DNA of 64,000 nucleotides from Yoonia sp. (GCF_017854565.1 NZ_JAFMHJ010000008.1:1-64000); one strand, 5' to 3'. Positions 1-10,409 are shown, counted from the first letter of the stretch. The notes: generated from the sequence alone by a model not told the origin. Numbers and translations: made by a program.

Positions 1-188
1 CCCTCTGAACAGCCCCGAACAAACCATCAAACCCCACAATTGCCCGTGCCGGCGTTCCTGATATGCCGCCGACATACGTCGCGTTCCCGGCACGCCATTT
101 TGCAGTGAAGCGGAGCGGTCCAAATTTTGCTATCGTCAGACAGCACCGCATGACCGCCGCTTTGATCAAAGAATCGACGATTGCAGGC

Positions 189-3100
189 TCAACCAGATTT
201 CAGAAAAATCTCAAGATCCGCCTCGCTTAGCGGCTTTGCGAACAGATGACCCTGAAACACATCGCATCCCAGCTTGCGCAAGGTATCAGCCTGCGCCTGC
301 ATTTCGACACCCTCTGCGACGATGCGAATGCCAAGAGCACCTGCAATTTGAATGATCGCTTTCACCAATTTTGCCGACGCCTCTTTTTCTGCAACGTGCG
401 AGACAATGCGCTGATCAATTTTCAACGCGGTGGGCAGAACTTCCATCAGGCCGATAATTGATGCATGTCCTGACCCGAAATCATCAATCTCAATGTCGAT
501 GCCGGCATCGCGAATACGCGACAGGTGTCTTTTGAATTCGACGCTTTCCTCTTCGACCAAAATGGATTCGATCAGTTCAAATGTCACCCGTGTCTCGCCT
601 TTTGAAATCTGTTGCGCCTCGGCTATGATTTCAGGATCCTGCATTCTGCCCGAACTGACATTGAAGCTGATCTTTGGCACAAAGACGCCCTTTTTCCGAA
701 GCCGGGCGAGCGATTCCGTCGATTTTTCGACCATCATACGGTCGATATCCGCAACAACTTTCAATTGCTCCGCTGTCTTTAGAAACTTATTCGGCGTCAA
801 TAGACCCTTTTTAGGGTGCTGCCAGCGCACCAAAGTTTCGACCCCGATGACGCTGCCATCTTTGGCTGATATCTGCGGCTGGAAAAATGGCACGAATTCC
901 TTGTTTTTCAGGGCATCATGTAATTCGCTTGCCAATGACTGACCATCAATGAAATCGCGGTGCATATCGGATGTGAAAAACTCCATCCGATTACGGCCTT
1001 TTTCTTTGGCACGATAAAGAGCCGTATCCGCAAATGACTGAATTTCAATGCCCGGGGCGGTAATATCCGCGACATAGGCCACCCCAAAACTTGCGTGTAA
1101 ATGGCATTGCCGCCCGTTGAATGTCAGCGGGATCGCCATCAACGCCTGAATACGATCGACAAGACACTTTGCCTGCCTGTCCAAGCTGCCGGGTGACAGA
1201 ACAATCGAGAACTCATCGCCACCGACACGCGCGCTGAAATCGCTGCCACGCACGCTTTCGCGGAAAATGTCGGCAATCCTGATCAGAACCTGATCGCCGG
1301 CCTCATGGCCCATTGTGTCATTCACGTATTTGAAACGGTCCACATCAACGCGAATAAGCACGCAATCTTTCGGCCCCTCGCCCAATTTTGCGGCCGCCAG
1401 CCGATCCTCGAGGTGCTGATCAAAGTAGCGGCGGTTCGGAAGCCTGGTCAATACGTCATGCAGCGCCTGTTTTTCATTTTCCGCGCGCATTTGCTCGGCT
1501 TCATGGTGCGCCTGCCGCAACTCTGCCTCGCGATGGACATCGTTGGTCACGTCATAGATCGCGCCTGCCGAAATCACGGTTCCGTCGATGTGCCGTTTTG
1601 GGGTCGCGGAGCCTGCGAGCCAAATCAGCCCCCGTGTCGGATGTTCCCAGCGAAACCTGTGATTCCACTGCGTCAATGAGGACGTAGATGCTTGCATGGA
1701 CGCCATAAGCTCAGCAAGATCATCGGGATGCACGCGTGCAAAAATACCCACCTTCAAGGTTTCTATCTCATCGCGGGTGTAGCCCAAAAGATCACCGAAA
1801 CATGCGCTTGTATAAGGGAAATCCGGTTCGCTGTTTGGGTGCCAGCGAAATTCATATAGCCCGGCAGGCGCGTTGTCAGCGATCGAGGTAAGGCGATCAC
1901 TGATCTGATTTGCGGCCGCTGCGGCCTCGGCCAACCGCGCCTCATTCTCCTTGAGGTGGCCAATCGGCGTCGTTGCACCTGCGATCAGAAAAGGCAGATC
2001 CTGCGCCGACCTGTCAATCTTGCGGGCGATTCCGCGATACCAATGATAGGTGCCATCCTTGTGGCGCAGCCGATGTGCATAGTCGTAAACCTCTGCGCGG
2101 TCACACACCAGGTCTTCCATGGCCGCGACACCCCCAGCCAAATCATCGGGGTGAAACAGGCTGCGCCAGCCGATGTCATCTGGTACAAATTCGCCGGGTC
2201 GGTATCCGAACATGCGATAGGTCACGTCCATCATCCAGCAGTCACCCGTTGCCGGACAGACGTTCCAAGGGCCGATTGCACCGCTCACGGCTGACGCACG
2301 TAGCATGTCTTCGTTACCCTGTGCCAAAACCCGTGCGGCCAATGCATCGTCGCGCGCCTGTTCGGCCTCATGCAATGCAGCTTCAAGTTGTTGTTCGAAC
2401 GCCTTGCGCGTTGTAATGTTTCGCATACTCCCGCAGATCAGCGGATGAAGCCCAATCGCCTCGCGCGAGACAAGGCGCGCCGTCGATTCGCACCAAACCC
2501 AACTGCCATCCCTCGTCTTCAGGCGGAAATCGGTGTGATATACATCTGCGTCCCCTGCGATCAGTTCATTCATGGATGTGACCGCGACAGATGCATCATC
2601 GGGATGAATAAGCGCGCGAAAAGCGGCAGAGGTGCCAGCCAATTCATCATGATCATAGCCCAGAAGCGCATAAAATGCGTCGCTCCACCAGGCGTCCCGG
2701 GTGATCGGATCTATATGCCAAGGGGCGATTCCACCACTTTGCGTTGCGACGCGGTGTGTTTCCTCTTTGTATGCGATCAGCGCTTTGGTCGCCTCGGACT
2801 CGCGCAGCGCGTTCTCCAGACGTTCCTCATCCGCTTTGCGGACAGAAATATCCATCACGCTGCCATAGATGATTGGCGAAGATGTCAAATGATCCAATGG
2901 CTTCAGAAACCCGGTCGCTTGGCACCACTTCCACGCTCCATCCTTGCAGCGCAGGCGATAATCAACGCGGTACACATCGCGCTTGCCCGCAATCATGTCT
3001 TCAATCTGGCGCGTCGCCTCCGGCAGGTCATCGGGATGGATTTGCGCACGCACCCAAGTGGAATCAAGCGCGATCGCACCCGGCCGATAACCCAGCATCT

Positions 3101-3638
3101 CAAAATAGTTGTCTGTCGCAAACATTTGCCCGGTGTCGGGGTCTGAATACCATGCGGCGACACCAGCCGTTTCGGTCACCATCTGCAGGATGTTGCGATG
3201 ATGTCGCATCTGCTCGTCCGGCAGATTTTCGTCGAGCGCGCCCAGCGCGCGCGGACTATCCTGAATACGTATGCGACCGAATATCCCGACCAACTGCCCG
3301 TTGGACATGACCGCCCGACAGATGCAATCGCACCTGTGTTCCAGCCCCGCCTTGCCCTGAAAACACAGTGTGATATTTCTGTTTGGCGCAGGGTTTTCCA
3401 AAAACCTTCGGCGCAGATCGTCCAGCGCACCATCAGTCTGCACCACGGCAATTTGCAGGTCGTCAAACTCGCCCAACTGCGTCTCGAGGCCCATCAAATT
3501 TTCAAAGGCAAGGTTGCTGCACAGCAATTCACCAGCCACGGTCGCAAGCCATGTCGGATAGGCTGAGTCCCGCAAATATGGGCCAAAGGGCAATATTTGG
3601 TGGCCATTGGCCATGTCTTCCCCCCTTTGGTCCAGCAA
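189..3638 (-). CDS. Multi-PAS sensory protein with GGDEF and EAL domains (c-di-GMP turnover)
   Basis: 1149 aa ORF; several PAS-like segments (LGYRPGA..IHPDD, LGYDHDE..IHPDD, FGYRPGE..FHPDD, LGYTRDE..VHPDD); GGDEF motif ARVGGDEFSIVL; EAL-domain ExLxR motif VETLVRW and DDFGSGHAS. Confidence 0.93.
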   Translation of the reverse strand: MLDQRGEDMANGHQILPFGPYLRDSAYPTWLATVAGELLCSNLAFENLMGLETQLGEFDDLQIAVVQTDGALDDLRRRFLENPAPNRNITLCFQGKAGLEHRCDCICRAVMSNGQLVGIFGRIRIQDSPRALGALDENLPDEQMRHHRNILQMVTETAGVAAWYSDPDTGQMFATDNYFEMLGYRPGAIALDSTWVRAQIHPDDLPEATRQIEDMIAGKRDVYRVDYRLRCKDGAWKWCQATGFLKPLDHLTSSPIIYGSVMDISVRKADEERLENALRESEATKALIAYKEETHRVATQSGGIAPWHIDPITRDAWWSDAFYALLGYDHDELAGTSAAFRALIHPDDASVAVTSMNELIAGDADVYHTDFRLKTRDGSWVWCESTARLVSREAIGLHPLICGSMRNITTRKAFEQQLEAALHEAEQARDDALAARVLAQGNEDMLRASAVSGAIGPWNVCPATGDCWMMDVTYRMFGYRPGEFVPDDIGWRSLFHPDDLAGGVAAMEDLVCDRAEVYDYAHRLRHKDGTYHWYRGIARKIDRSAQDLPFLIAGATTPIGHLKENEARLAEAAAAANQISDRLTSIADNAPAGLYEFRWHPNSEPDFPYTSACFGDLLGYTRDEIETLKVGIFARVHPDDLAELMASMQASTSSLTQWNHRFRWEHPTRGLIWLAGSATPKRHIDGTVISAGAIYDVTNDVHREAELRQAHHEAEQMRAENEKQALHDVLTRLPNRRYFDQHLEDRLAAAKLGEGPKDCVLIRVDVDRFKYVNDTMGHEAGDQVLIRIADIFRESVRGSDFSARVGGDEFSIVLSPGSLDRQAKCLVDRIQALMAIPLTFNGRQCHLHASFGVAYVADITAPGIEIQSFADTALYRAKEKGRNRMEFFTSDMHRDFIDGQSLASELHDALKNKEFVPFFQPQISAKDGSVIGVETLVRWQHPKKGLLTPNKFLKTAEQLKVVADIDRMMVEKSTESLARLRKKGVFVPKISFNVSSGRMQDPEIIAEAQQISKGETRVTFELIESILVEEESVEFKRHLSRIRDAGIDIEIDDFGSGHASIIGLMEVLPTALKIDQRIVSHVAEKEASAKLVKAIIQIAGALGIRIVAEGVEMQAQADTLRKLGCDVFQGHLFAKPLSEADLEIFLKSG

Positions 3639-3705
3639 ATGCCTGTGTACTTGGAGGGACTTTCGTGCAATTTACTTGATGATCATTTAAGCTGGTATCG
3701 CGAAA

Positions 3706-3743
3706 TATATAAAATCTGACAGGCCAGCGTACCGCCCTGTCAG
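3706..3743 (-). terminator. Putative intrinsic terminator of the flotillin-like gene
   Basis: Perfect 8-bp inverted repeat CTGACAGG (3716-3723)/CCTGTCAG (3736-3743), followed on the minus strand by ATTTTATATAT. Confidence 0.55.
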
Positions 3744-3759
3744 CGCTTTCAATGTCGCA

Positions 3760-5265
3760 CTATTCTTGTGGCTCGGCAGGTTTCGGCGCCAGCGATTTTT
3801 GCACATCAATCCCGATGGCATCGCCGATCTTTTGCAGGGCGGGCATTTGCACAGCCATCCCCATGATCGCGTCAAGCGCCTGATTCAACGGCGCCTGCGC
3901 GGCCGACCCATCCGTCCGTTGCGCCGACAGGCCTGCGCCGCTGAGTTGGTGGATATTGATGGCATTGATCTTTTCGGCGGGCTTGACCATCTGCGCAATG
4001 ATGTCGGGCTGCGCCAGAATGCGGGCCTTTTCCAGCTCCATCGCGATCATCGCGTCAGAGCGCGTGTTCTCCGCCTCGATCCGCGCGCGTATCGCATCCG
4101 CTTCGGCCAATTTCGCCAGCTTGTTGGCTTGTGCCTCGATCCCCACCGCCTCTGCCTTGTCCTTGGCGGTTGCCTTGGCCGAACGCGCCGTGATCTCGGC
4201 GCGCGTTGCGGCCGCTTCGGCCTCTTGCCGGGCCAGCAGCAAGGCTAATGCCTTTACCCGCTCAGCGCCGGCCATTTGGCGGGCCGTACTGATCGCCTCT
4301 TCGGCCTCAACGGCAGCGGCTTTGGCCATATTGGCCTTGGCAGTCGCCGCGCTCTGGCTCTCGCTTTGGGCGGCCACTGCGATTTCGCGGGCGATTTCTG
4401 CCGACTGAATGTCCTGCTCCATCTTGATCCGCGATGCCGCGACGCTGCGCTCACTGTCTGCTTTGCGCGCGGCAACTTCGGACAACTGCGCCGCCATCAG
4501 CGTTTCCAGCTCCTGACGCTGCGCAATTTCCGCGCGGCGTTCTTCAAGATCAATCTCCATCTTGCGGCGATTTGCCTCCATCGCGGCCCGGCGCACGCTG
4601 ACATCACTGTCGCCCTGGATTTCGGCGCGCTCTTTCTTGGACGCCGCGATAACCTCGGCTAATTTCCGCATGCCAACGGCATTGAAGGCGTTGTTTTCAT
4701 CCAGCGCGCTGAACGGCGTCTGGTCCAGTTCGGTCAACGACACGGAATCCAGATGCAAACCATAGCGCAGCAGCGTGTCCTGCAACGCCGTGCCGACCTC
4801 TGCCACGAACCGCGCGCGGTTTTCGTGCAATTCGTCCATGGTCATCTGCGCCGCCACACTGCGCAGCGCGTCAATCATCATCCCGTCAATCAGGCTTTTC
4901 AACTGATCGGCCTGAAAGACACGTTTGCCCAATGTCTGTGCGGCGCGGGTGATCGCGCCGGCCTCGGGTATGACCGACGCATAGAACTCCGCCCCCACAT
5001 CCACGCGCATCCGGTCCTTGGTGATCAAGGAACTGTCACCGGACCGGCGCACATCCATGCGGATCGTCTGCATGTTCACACGGCTGATCTCGTGGAAATA
5101 GGGGATGGCAAGGGTGCCGCCGTCAATGACCACCTTGCGCCCACCGACGCCTGTGCGCACCAGCGCGACCTCGTTTGTGGCGCGTTCAAACAGCCACGCC
5201 GCGACGCCGATAAGGATCGCAGCGGCGATAACAACAAGAATGATCCAGGTCAGTGCGGTCGCCAT
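3760..5265 (-). CDS. Flotillin-like SPFH/band 7 domain protein
   Basis: 501 aa; N-terminal TM helix, NEVALVRTGVGGRKVVIDGGTLAIPYFHEISRVNMQTIRMDVRR typical of flotillins, then long Ala/Glu-rich coiled coil. Confidence 0.88.
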   Translation of the reverse strand: MATALTWIILVVIAAAILIGVAAWLFERATNEVALVRTGVGGRKVVIDGGTLAIPYFHEISRVNMQTIRMDVRRSGDSSLITKDRMRVDVGAEFYASVIPEAGAITRAAQTLGKRVFQADQLKSLIDGMMIDALRSVAAQMTMDELHENRARFVAEVGTALQDTLLRYGLHLDSVSLTELDQTPFSALDENNAFNAVGMRKLAEVIAASKKERAEIQGDSDVSVRRAAMEANRRKMEIDLEERRAEIAQRQELETLMAAQLSEVAARKADSERSVAASRIKMEQDIQSAEIAREIAVAAQSESQSAATAKANMAKAAAVEAEEAISTARQMAGAERVKALALLLARQEAEAAATRAEITARSAKATAKDKAEAVGIEAQANKLAKLAEADAIRARIEAENTRSDAMIAMELEKARILAQPDIIAQMVKPAEKINAINIHQLSGAGLSAQRTDGSAAQAPLNQALDAIMGMAVQMPALQKIGDAIGIDVQKSLAPKPAEPQE

Positions 5266-5325
5266 CTGACAAGCTCCTTTCGGTTGGGTGGGGCACAGGT
5301 GGCCCCTATTTTCATACGAACTGGC

Positions 5326-6801
5326 TTAAAATACCGGCGGATAAGGGCGATGCCCCCGGTCCAGCGTAATCCAGCGGGTTTCCGTGAATGTCTCAAGCGA
5401 CCACTTGCCGCCATGACGCCCAAGACCAGACGCTTTTGATCCGCCGAAGGGCACATGCGGTTCATCGTTGATCGACGAACAATTGACGTGGCACATGCCG
5501 GTTTCCAGCTTGCGGGACATATCAAGCGCGCGATGCTCGTCTGCGGTGATGATCCCGGCAGACAGGCCATATTCGGTGTCATTGTTCAGTGCGATCGCCT
5601 CTTCATCGGTCTTGAACGGCACCACGACCGCCACAGGGCCAAAGGTTTCATCGCGCCAGACATCCATATCGGCGGTGACGTTGGTCAGGATCGTGGGCTC
5701 CACGAAACGATCCCAGACTTTGCCGCCCAAAACGGCCGTCGCCCCCTTGGCCAAGGCATCCTCGATCTGGCTCCGCACCCGGTCCACCTGCCGTTCGTTA
5801 ATCAGCGGGCCGATCACATTGCCCTTGTCCGCCGTATCGCCGGTCTTGAGCTTGGCGGCACGCGCCACGAATTTCTCCATGAATTCATCGTAAATACTTT
5901 CGTGGACAAGGATCTTTTCAACGCTCATACAAATCTGGCCCTGATGCATGAAGGCGCCAAAGCTGGCGGAAGATGTCGCGCGCTCCATGTCGGCGTCTTC
6001 CAACACGATCAGGCTGTCCTTGCCGCCCAGTTCCACGCAACACTTCTTCAGGTGGGCGCCCGCCTTTGCGGCGATCTGGCGTCCGACAGGGGTGGACCCG
6101 GTGAACGAAATCCCCTTGACCTTGGGGTTCTCGATCAGTTCATCACCCATGTCCTGCACGTTCTCGCGGGCGCAGGTCACGACGTTGAACACACCTTTGG
6201 GCACGCCAGCTTCTTCCAGAATTTCCGCAAAGAAAAGCCCGCCCGCATAGGGCGTATCCTCGGATGGTTTCAGAACGATGGTATTGCCCGCAGCCATCGG
6301 AAACGCAAAGCCCCGGCTGGTCAGAATGCCGGGCATGTTCCAAGGCGAAATCACCGCAACGACACCCATTGGGAACCGTGTGGCGGTGGAAATCTTGCCG
6401 TGCTCTGACGGCAGCACCTCGCCGATGGCACCATAAAGCACGCCCGCCGCCGCGCGAAACACCTCGGCGACATAGCCCGCCTCGAACATGCCTTTGCCGA
6501 ACCAACCGCCGCCTTCGGCTTGGGCGGCGGCTACGAAATCGGGCGCGCGCTTTTCCCAGATGTCGGCGCATTTCAGCATCAGATGCGCACGCTCCTGAAA
6601 CATCAGCTCCGACCAGGCGGGAAACGCGGCATGCGCGGCGTCGATCGCGGCGCGGGCCTCGGCGCGGCCACCATCGGGGACCTGCGCGTAAACAGCCCCG
6701 GTTGACGGGTTTATATCGGCGAATGTCCGTGTCGATGGAATCCACTCACCGCCGATATACATGCCTTTGATTGCTTGGATGCCTGTCGCTTTGTCCAACA
6801 T
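5326..6801 (-). CDS. NAD(P)-dependent aldehyde dehydrogenase
   Basis: 491 aa; ALDH motifs ISFTGSTPVGRQIA, VELGGKDSLIVLEDADM, GQICMSVEKILV, DETFGPVAVVVPF. Confidence 0.92.
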   Translation of the reverse strand: MLDKATGIQAIKGMYIGGEWIPSTRTFADINPSTGAVYAQVPDGGRAEARAAIDAAHAAFPAWSELMFQERAHLMLKCADIWEKRAPDFVAAAQAEGGGWFGKGMFEAGYVAEVFRAAAGVLYGAIGEVLPSEHGKISTATRFPMGVVAVISPWNMPGILTSRGFAFPMAAGNTIVLKPSEDTPYAGGLFFAEILEEAGVPKGVFNVVTCARENVQDMGDELIENPKVKGISFTGSTPVGRQIAAKAGAHLKKCCVELGGKDSLIVLEDADMERATSSASFGAFMHQGQICMSVEKILVHESIYDEFMEKFVARAAKLKTGDTADKGNVIGPLINERQVDRVRSQIEDALAKGATAVLGGKVWDRFVEPTILTNVTADMDVWRDETFGPVAVVVPFKTDEEAIALNNDTEYGLSAGIITADEHRALDMSRKLETGMCHVNCSSINDEPHVPFGGSKASGLGRHGGKWSLETFTETRWITLDRGHRPYPPVF

Positions 6802-6818
6802 TGGTCCTGTCCTTCTTG

Positions 6819-7823
6819 CTATTTCAGCTGTGATGTTTTGCGCCGCGCACGCACGGCAGCGTTTTCAATTTCGCGCAGGGCGGCGGTCAACCGATCACCA
6901 TGCGCGGCCATGTCCGGCAGCGTCGCATCGGCGACATGCCCCCGGCGTTGTGCGACCGCCTGTGCATCGCGGCTTGCGGCCTGTGCCACCAAATCAGCCA
7001 CCGACCGCCCCAGCACCGCATCGGCAGACCGGGTCTGTTGCGACCTGGGCCGCACTTCGAATTTTGGCGCCATACTGGCCGCAATCGCCACTTTGACCGG
7101 CTGCGTACCCGCGCCCAGATAGGCGGCCTTGACCGCCGGATCGTTGCGCAGACTGGCCGCGCTGTCCTCGTGGATGATATGGGCATTTTCCAGCAAATAC
7201 CCCCGGTCCGCAATCGCAAGGCTCTGCCTGGCGTTTTGTTCCACCAGCAAGATGCCGATGCCCAGATTCCGGACCAGCTTCAGGTTCGCAAACAGCTCTT
7301 TGCACAAGAGCGGCGACAGGCCCAACGACGGTTCATCCAGCGTCAAGACCTGCGGGTTGGACATCATCGCGCGGCCAATCGCCACCATCTGCTGTTCACC
7401 ACCCGACATCGTGCGGACCACCTGCCCGCCGCGTTCCATCAGTTTGGGGAACAACCGATAGACCCGTTCCAGATTGGCGGCCTCTTCGTCACGGGCGCGG
7501 CGGCTGTACGCGCCCAGCGTCAGGTTCTCGCGGACGGTCAATTCGCCAAACACGCCGCGCCCTTCGGGGACCAGCGCGATGCCTTCCTCGACAATCCGGT
7601 CGGCGGACAGTTGGGTCAGGTCCGTGCCGCCCAGCATCACGTCGCCCACGACCTTGCCTTCGCAAATCCCGCTGATCGCCTTGAGCAGTGTCGATTTTCC
7701 CGCCCCGTTGGCGCCAAGGATTACCACGATCTCGCCGCGGTCCAGCCGGATCGCAGCATTGTCCAGCGCGCGGTGCTGGCCATAGCTGACAGATAGGTTG
7801 CGCACCTCAAGCATCGTCGTCAT
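6819..7823 (-). CDS. Branched-chain amino acid-type ABC transporter ATP-binding protein (LivF-like) with C-terminal extension
   Basis: Walker A GANGAGKST, signature MSGGEQQM, Walker B VLTLDEPSLGL; about 95 extra residues after the usual LivF end. Confidence 0.9.
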   Translation of the reverse strand: MTTMLEVRNLSVSYGQHRALDNAAIRLDRGEIVVILGANGAGKSTLLKAISGICEGKVVGDVMLGGTDLTQLSADRIVEEGIALVPEGRGVFGELTVRENLTLGAYSRRARDEEAANLERVYRLFPKLMERGGQVVRTMSGGEQQMVAIGRAMMSNPQVLTLDEPSLGLSPLLCKELFANLKLVRNLGIGILLVEQNARQSLAIADRGYLLENAHIIHEDSAASLRNDPAVKAAYLGAGTQPVKVAIAASMAPKFEVRPRSQQTRSADAVLGRSVADLVAQAASRDAQAVAQRRGHVADATLPDMAAHGDRLTAALREIENAAVRARRKTSQLK

Positions 7824-8544
7824 CCCCCAGATACGCGCGGATTACTTCGGGGTCGGTCAACACGGCCGCAGGCGGCCCTTCGGCAATCTTGGTGCCCGAC
7901 GACATGACCACACAGGTGTCGCACAGCGACCGGATCGCATCCATGACATGTTCCACCAGAATGATCGTGCGCCCTTCGTCGCGCAGCGATTTGATCAGGT
8001 CGATCCCGGTTTCCAGCTCGGTCGGGTTCAGCCCCGCCAACCATTCATCCAGCAACAACAGCTTGGGATCGGACGCAAGCGTGCGCGCCAATTCCACCCG
8101 CTTAGTATCAATATAGGTCAGTTGCCCGACCCGTGCGTGCGCCTTACCGCCCAGACCAACGCGGTCGATCAGCCCCATGGCATAGGTGCGCGCCTCGGCT
8201 CCCCAATGCCGCTTGTGACCGAAAACCGCACCGGCCATGACGTTTTCAAGCACATCCATTGACGGCAGCAGCCGCACCAATTGGAACGTCCGCGAAATCC
8301 CCCGGCGGGTGATATCCTTGGCGGCCATCGTGGTGATATCGGTGCCGCGCAGGGAAATGGCACCAGCGGTCGCGGGCAACGCCCCGGAAATCAGGTTCAG
8401 CGTCGTGGATTTACCCGACCCGTTCGGCCCGATCAAACCCATGACTTCGCCCTCGGTCACGTTGAAATCCATCGCATTGACGGCCACAAGTCCCCCGAAC
8501 CGCTTGGTCACGCCCCGCAAAGACAGAACCGTATTCTGCATCAT
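7807..8544 (-). CDS. ABC transporter ATP-binding protein (LivG-like)
   Basis: MQNTVLSLRGVTKRFGGLVAVNAMDFNV, GPNGSGKST, LLLDEWLAGLNP; start moved from 8730 to 8544 because the upstream extension overlaps the permease gene. Confidence 0.88.
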   Translation of the reverse strand: MMQNTVLSLRGVTKRFGGLVAVNAMDFNVTEGEVMGLIGPNGSGKSTTLNLISGALPATAGAISLRGTDITTMAAKDITRRGISRTFQLVRLLPSMDVLENVMAGAVFGHKRHWGAEARTYAMGLIDRVGLGGKAHARVGQLTYIDTKRVELARTLASDPKLLLLDEWLAGLNPTELETGIDLIKSLRDEGRTIILVEHVMDAIRSLCDTCVVMSSGTKIAEGPPAAVLTDPEVIRAYLGDDDDA

Positions 8545-9473
8545 AAAGCCCCTTCCGTCCGGCGCATCCGGGCCTTGGCGTCTTCGATCAGCCCCACGAA
8601 GCCGCGCGGCAGAAGATAGACAATGACCAGAAACGCAACACCAAGCGCCAGCGTTGTCTGGTTGGGAAAGTTGGACGCGATCGCTTCCAGAAGGAAGGTG
8701 AATGGGATCACGCCCACCAGCGGGCCCCACAATCGCCCCGTGCCGCCAAGCAAGGCCATGATGACCACTTGGAACGACAGGATCGGCGCAAATGCGAGCG
8801 AGGGTTCGATATAAACAAAGCGTGGCGCCAGAATTGCGCCCACCATGGCCGCAACACCACCCGACACCATGAACAGCAGAACTTTGGCCAGAGCCGTGTT
8901 GATGCCTGAATGGGCCGCCACGGTTTCATCGTCGCCAATGATGCGCAGCGCGAAACCAAGCCGCGACCGGGCAATCAGCCAGCCCGCCAGGAATACGGCC
9001 GCCGCCAGCCCCAGCAACTGCCAGTAAATCCCCGCCTCGGTCATATCTGTCAGCACATAAAGGCCCTTTTGGCCGCTGCGGTTCTGGCTCCACGTGATGA
9101 TCTGGCGCACCAGTTCGGCCAGACCCAGCGTAAAGATCACGAAATAGACACCCGACAGGCGCAACGTCGCCAGCCCGACCAACCCCGCCAGCACCGCACC
9201 TGCGACACCGGCAATCAACGGCAAGGTCCAATACGGCAGCGCCTCGAACCCCAGCCCGGTGACATAGGTCCCGACCCCAAAGAACGCAGCAGTGGCAAGC
9301 GAGATATAATGCGTTGGGCCCGAAAACAGCGCCCAACTGGTCGCCAGCACCGCGAACATCGCAATGGTGATGCCAAGGCCCAGATAATACCCGCTGCCAC
9401 TATAGGGGAGCAGCGCCGCAAGTCCGAACAGAACAGCCGCGCCGCCCACCGTTTTCCAATCTGGCAGGGTCAT
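8541..9473 (-). CDS. ABC transporter permease (LivM-like)
   Basis: 310 aa hydrophobic; GLRIIGDDETVAAHSGINTALAKVLLF and LLGGTGRLWGPLVGV typical of LivM; overlaps neighbours by a few bp. Confidence 0.9.
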   Translation of the reverse strand: MTLPDWKTVGGAAVLFGLAALLPYSGSGYYLGLGITIAMFAVLATSWALFSGPTHYISLATAAFFGVGTYVTGLGFEALPYWTLPLIAGVAGAVLAGLVGLATLRLSGVYFVIFTLGLAELVRQIITWSQNRSGQKGLYVLTDMTEAGIYWQLLGLAAAVFLAGWLIARSRLGFALRIIGDDETVAAHSGINTALAKVLLFMVSGGVAAMVGAILAPRFVYIEPSLAFAPILSFQVVIMALLGGTGRLWGPLVGVIPFTFLLEAIASNFPNQTTLALGVAFLVIVYLLPRGFVGLIEDAKARMRRTEGAL

Positions 9474-10336
9474 GTCGGTTTGCGCCCAAAAAGGCCCTGC
9501 GGGCGGAACAACAAAATGGTGATAAACATCGCATAGGCGGCAGCCAGCGTCAGACCGGGATCAATCAGCGCGGCGACAAAGCTTTCCAGCACCCCCAGCA
9601 GCAGCGCAGCCACAATCGTGCCGCGCACATCACCGACGCCACCCATAATCACGATGATCAGCGCCTTCAGCGTGAAAACCACACCCGTGGAGGCATCCAG
9701 CGTCAGAAACGTCGAAATATAGGCCCCGCCCACCGCCGTCACCGCACCGCCCAGCGCAAACGTCAGCGCCGACAGCCTGCGCACGTCAATACCCACCAGC
9801 CGCGCCGCATCGGGGGCGGTCGCAATCGCGCGGATCGACATGCCTGCCCGTGTGCGGTTCAGCCACAAATAGATCAGACCGCAGATGATCACCGCCATGA
9901 CAAACGCCATGACCCGGTTCAGCGCATAGGTATCCCCGACGATCCTGATCGGGACCGCCAGATAGGAATAGTTGAAATAATCGCCCCCAAAGACCGCGAG
10001 CATCAGCCCGACCAGCACAAAGGACAGACCAAAGGTCGCAAGGATACTGTCCACCTCCAACTGCCCGCGCGTCTTGGCGCGTTTGACCAGCGGCACCATC
10101 ATCACTCGATAGATCAGCCAGTTCAGCCCAAAGGCGACGGGGGCCAGAATGAACACGGTCAACAGCGGGCTCAACCCGATATTGGTATGCGCCCAGAACG
10201 CGCTGAAGCCACCGATCACCAACATCTCGCCATTGGCAAGGTTCATGATACGGGCGACGCCGTATTGCAGGTTCAGGCCAATCGCGATCAGGGCATACGT
10301 CCCCCCCAACAACAGGCCGGTGATCAAAATATCCAT
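9470..10336 (-). CDS. ABC transporter permease (LivH-like)
   Basis: 288 aa; LLLGGTYALIAIGLNLQYGVARIMNLANGEM typical LivH N-terminus. Confidence 0.92.
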   Translation of the reverse strand: MDILITGLLLGGTYALIAIGLNLQYGVARIMNLANGEMLVIGGFSAFWAHTNIGLSPLLTVFILAPVAFGLNWLIYRVMMVPLVKRAKTRGQLEVDSILATFGLSFVLVGLMLAVFGGDYFNYSYLAVPIRIVGDTYALNRVMAFVMAVIICGLIYLWLNRTRAGMSIRAIATAPDAARLVGIDVRRLSALTFALGGAVTAVGGAYISTFLTLDASTGVVFTLKALIIVIMGGVGDVRGTIVAALLLGVLESFVAALIDPGLTLAAAYAMFITILLFRPQGLFGRKPT

Positions 10337-10367
10337 CCGGGTCTTTCCGTAGGTTCACGGTGTTTGA

Positions 10368-10389
10368 CCCCGGCGCATGACACGCCGGG
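10368..10389 (-). promoter_or_regulatory. Intercistronic hairpin between substrate-binding protein and permease genes
   Basis: Inverted repeat CCCGGCG (10368-10374)/CGCCGGG (10383-10389) with 8-nt loop, no T tract. Confidence 0.45.
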
Positions 10390-10409
10390 ATCACGTCGTG
10401 CTGCGGGAC

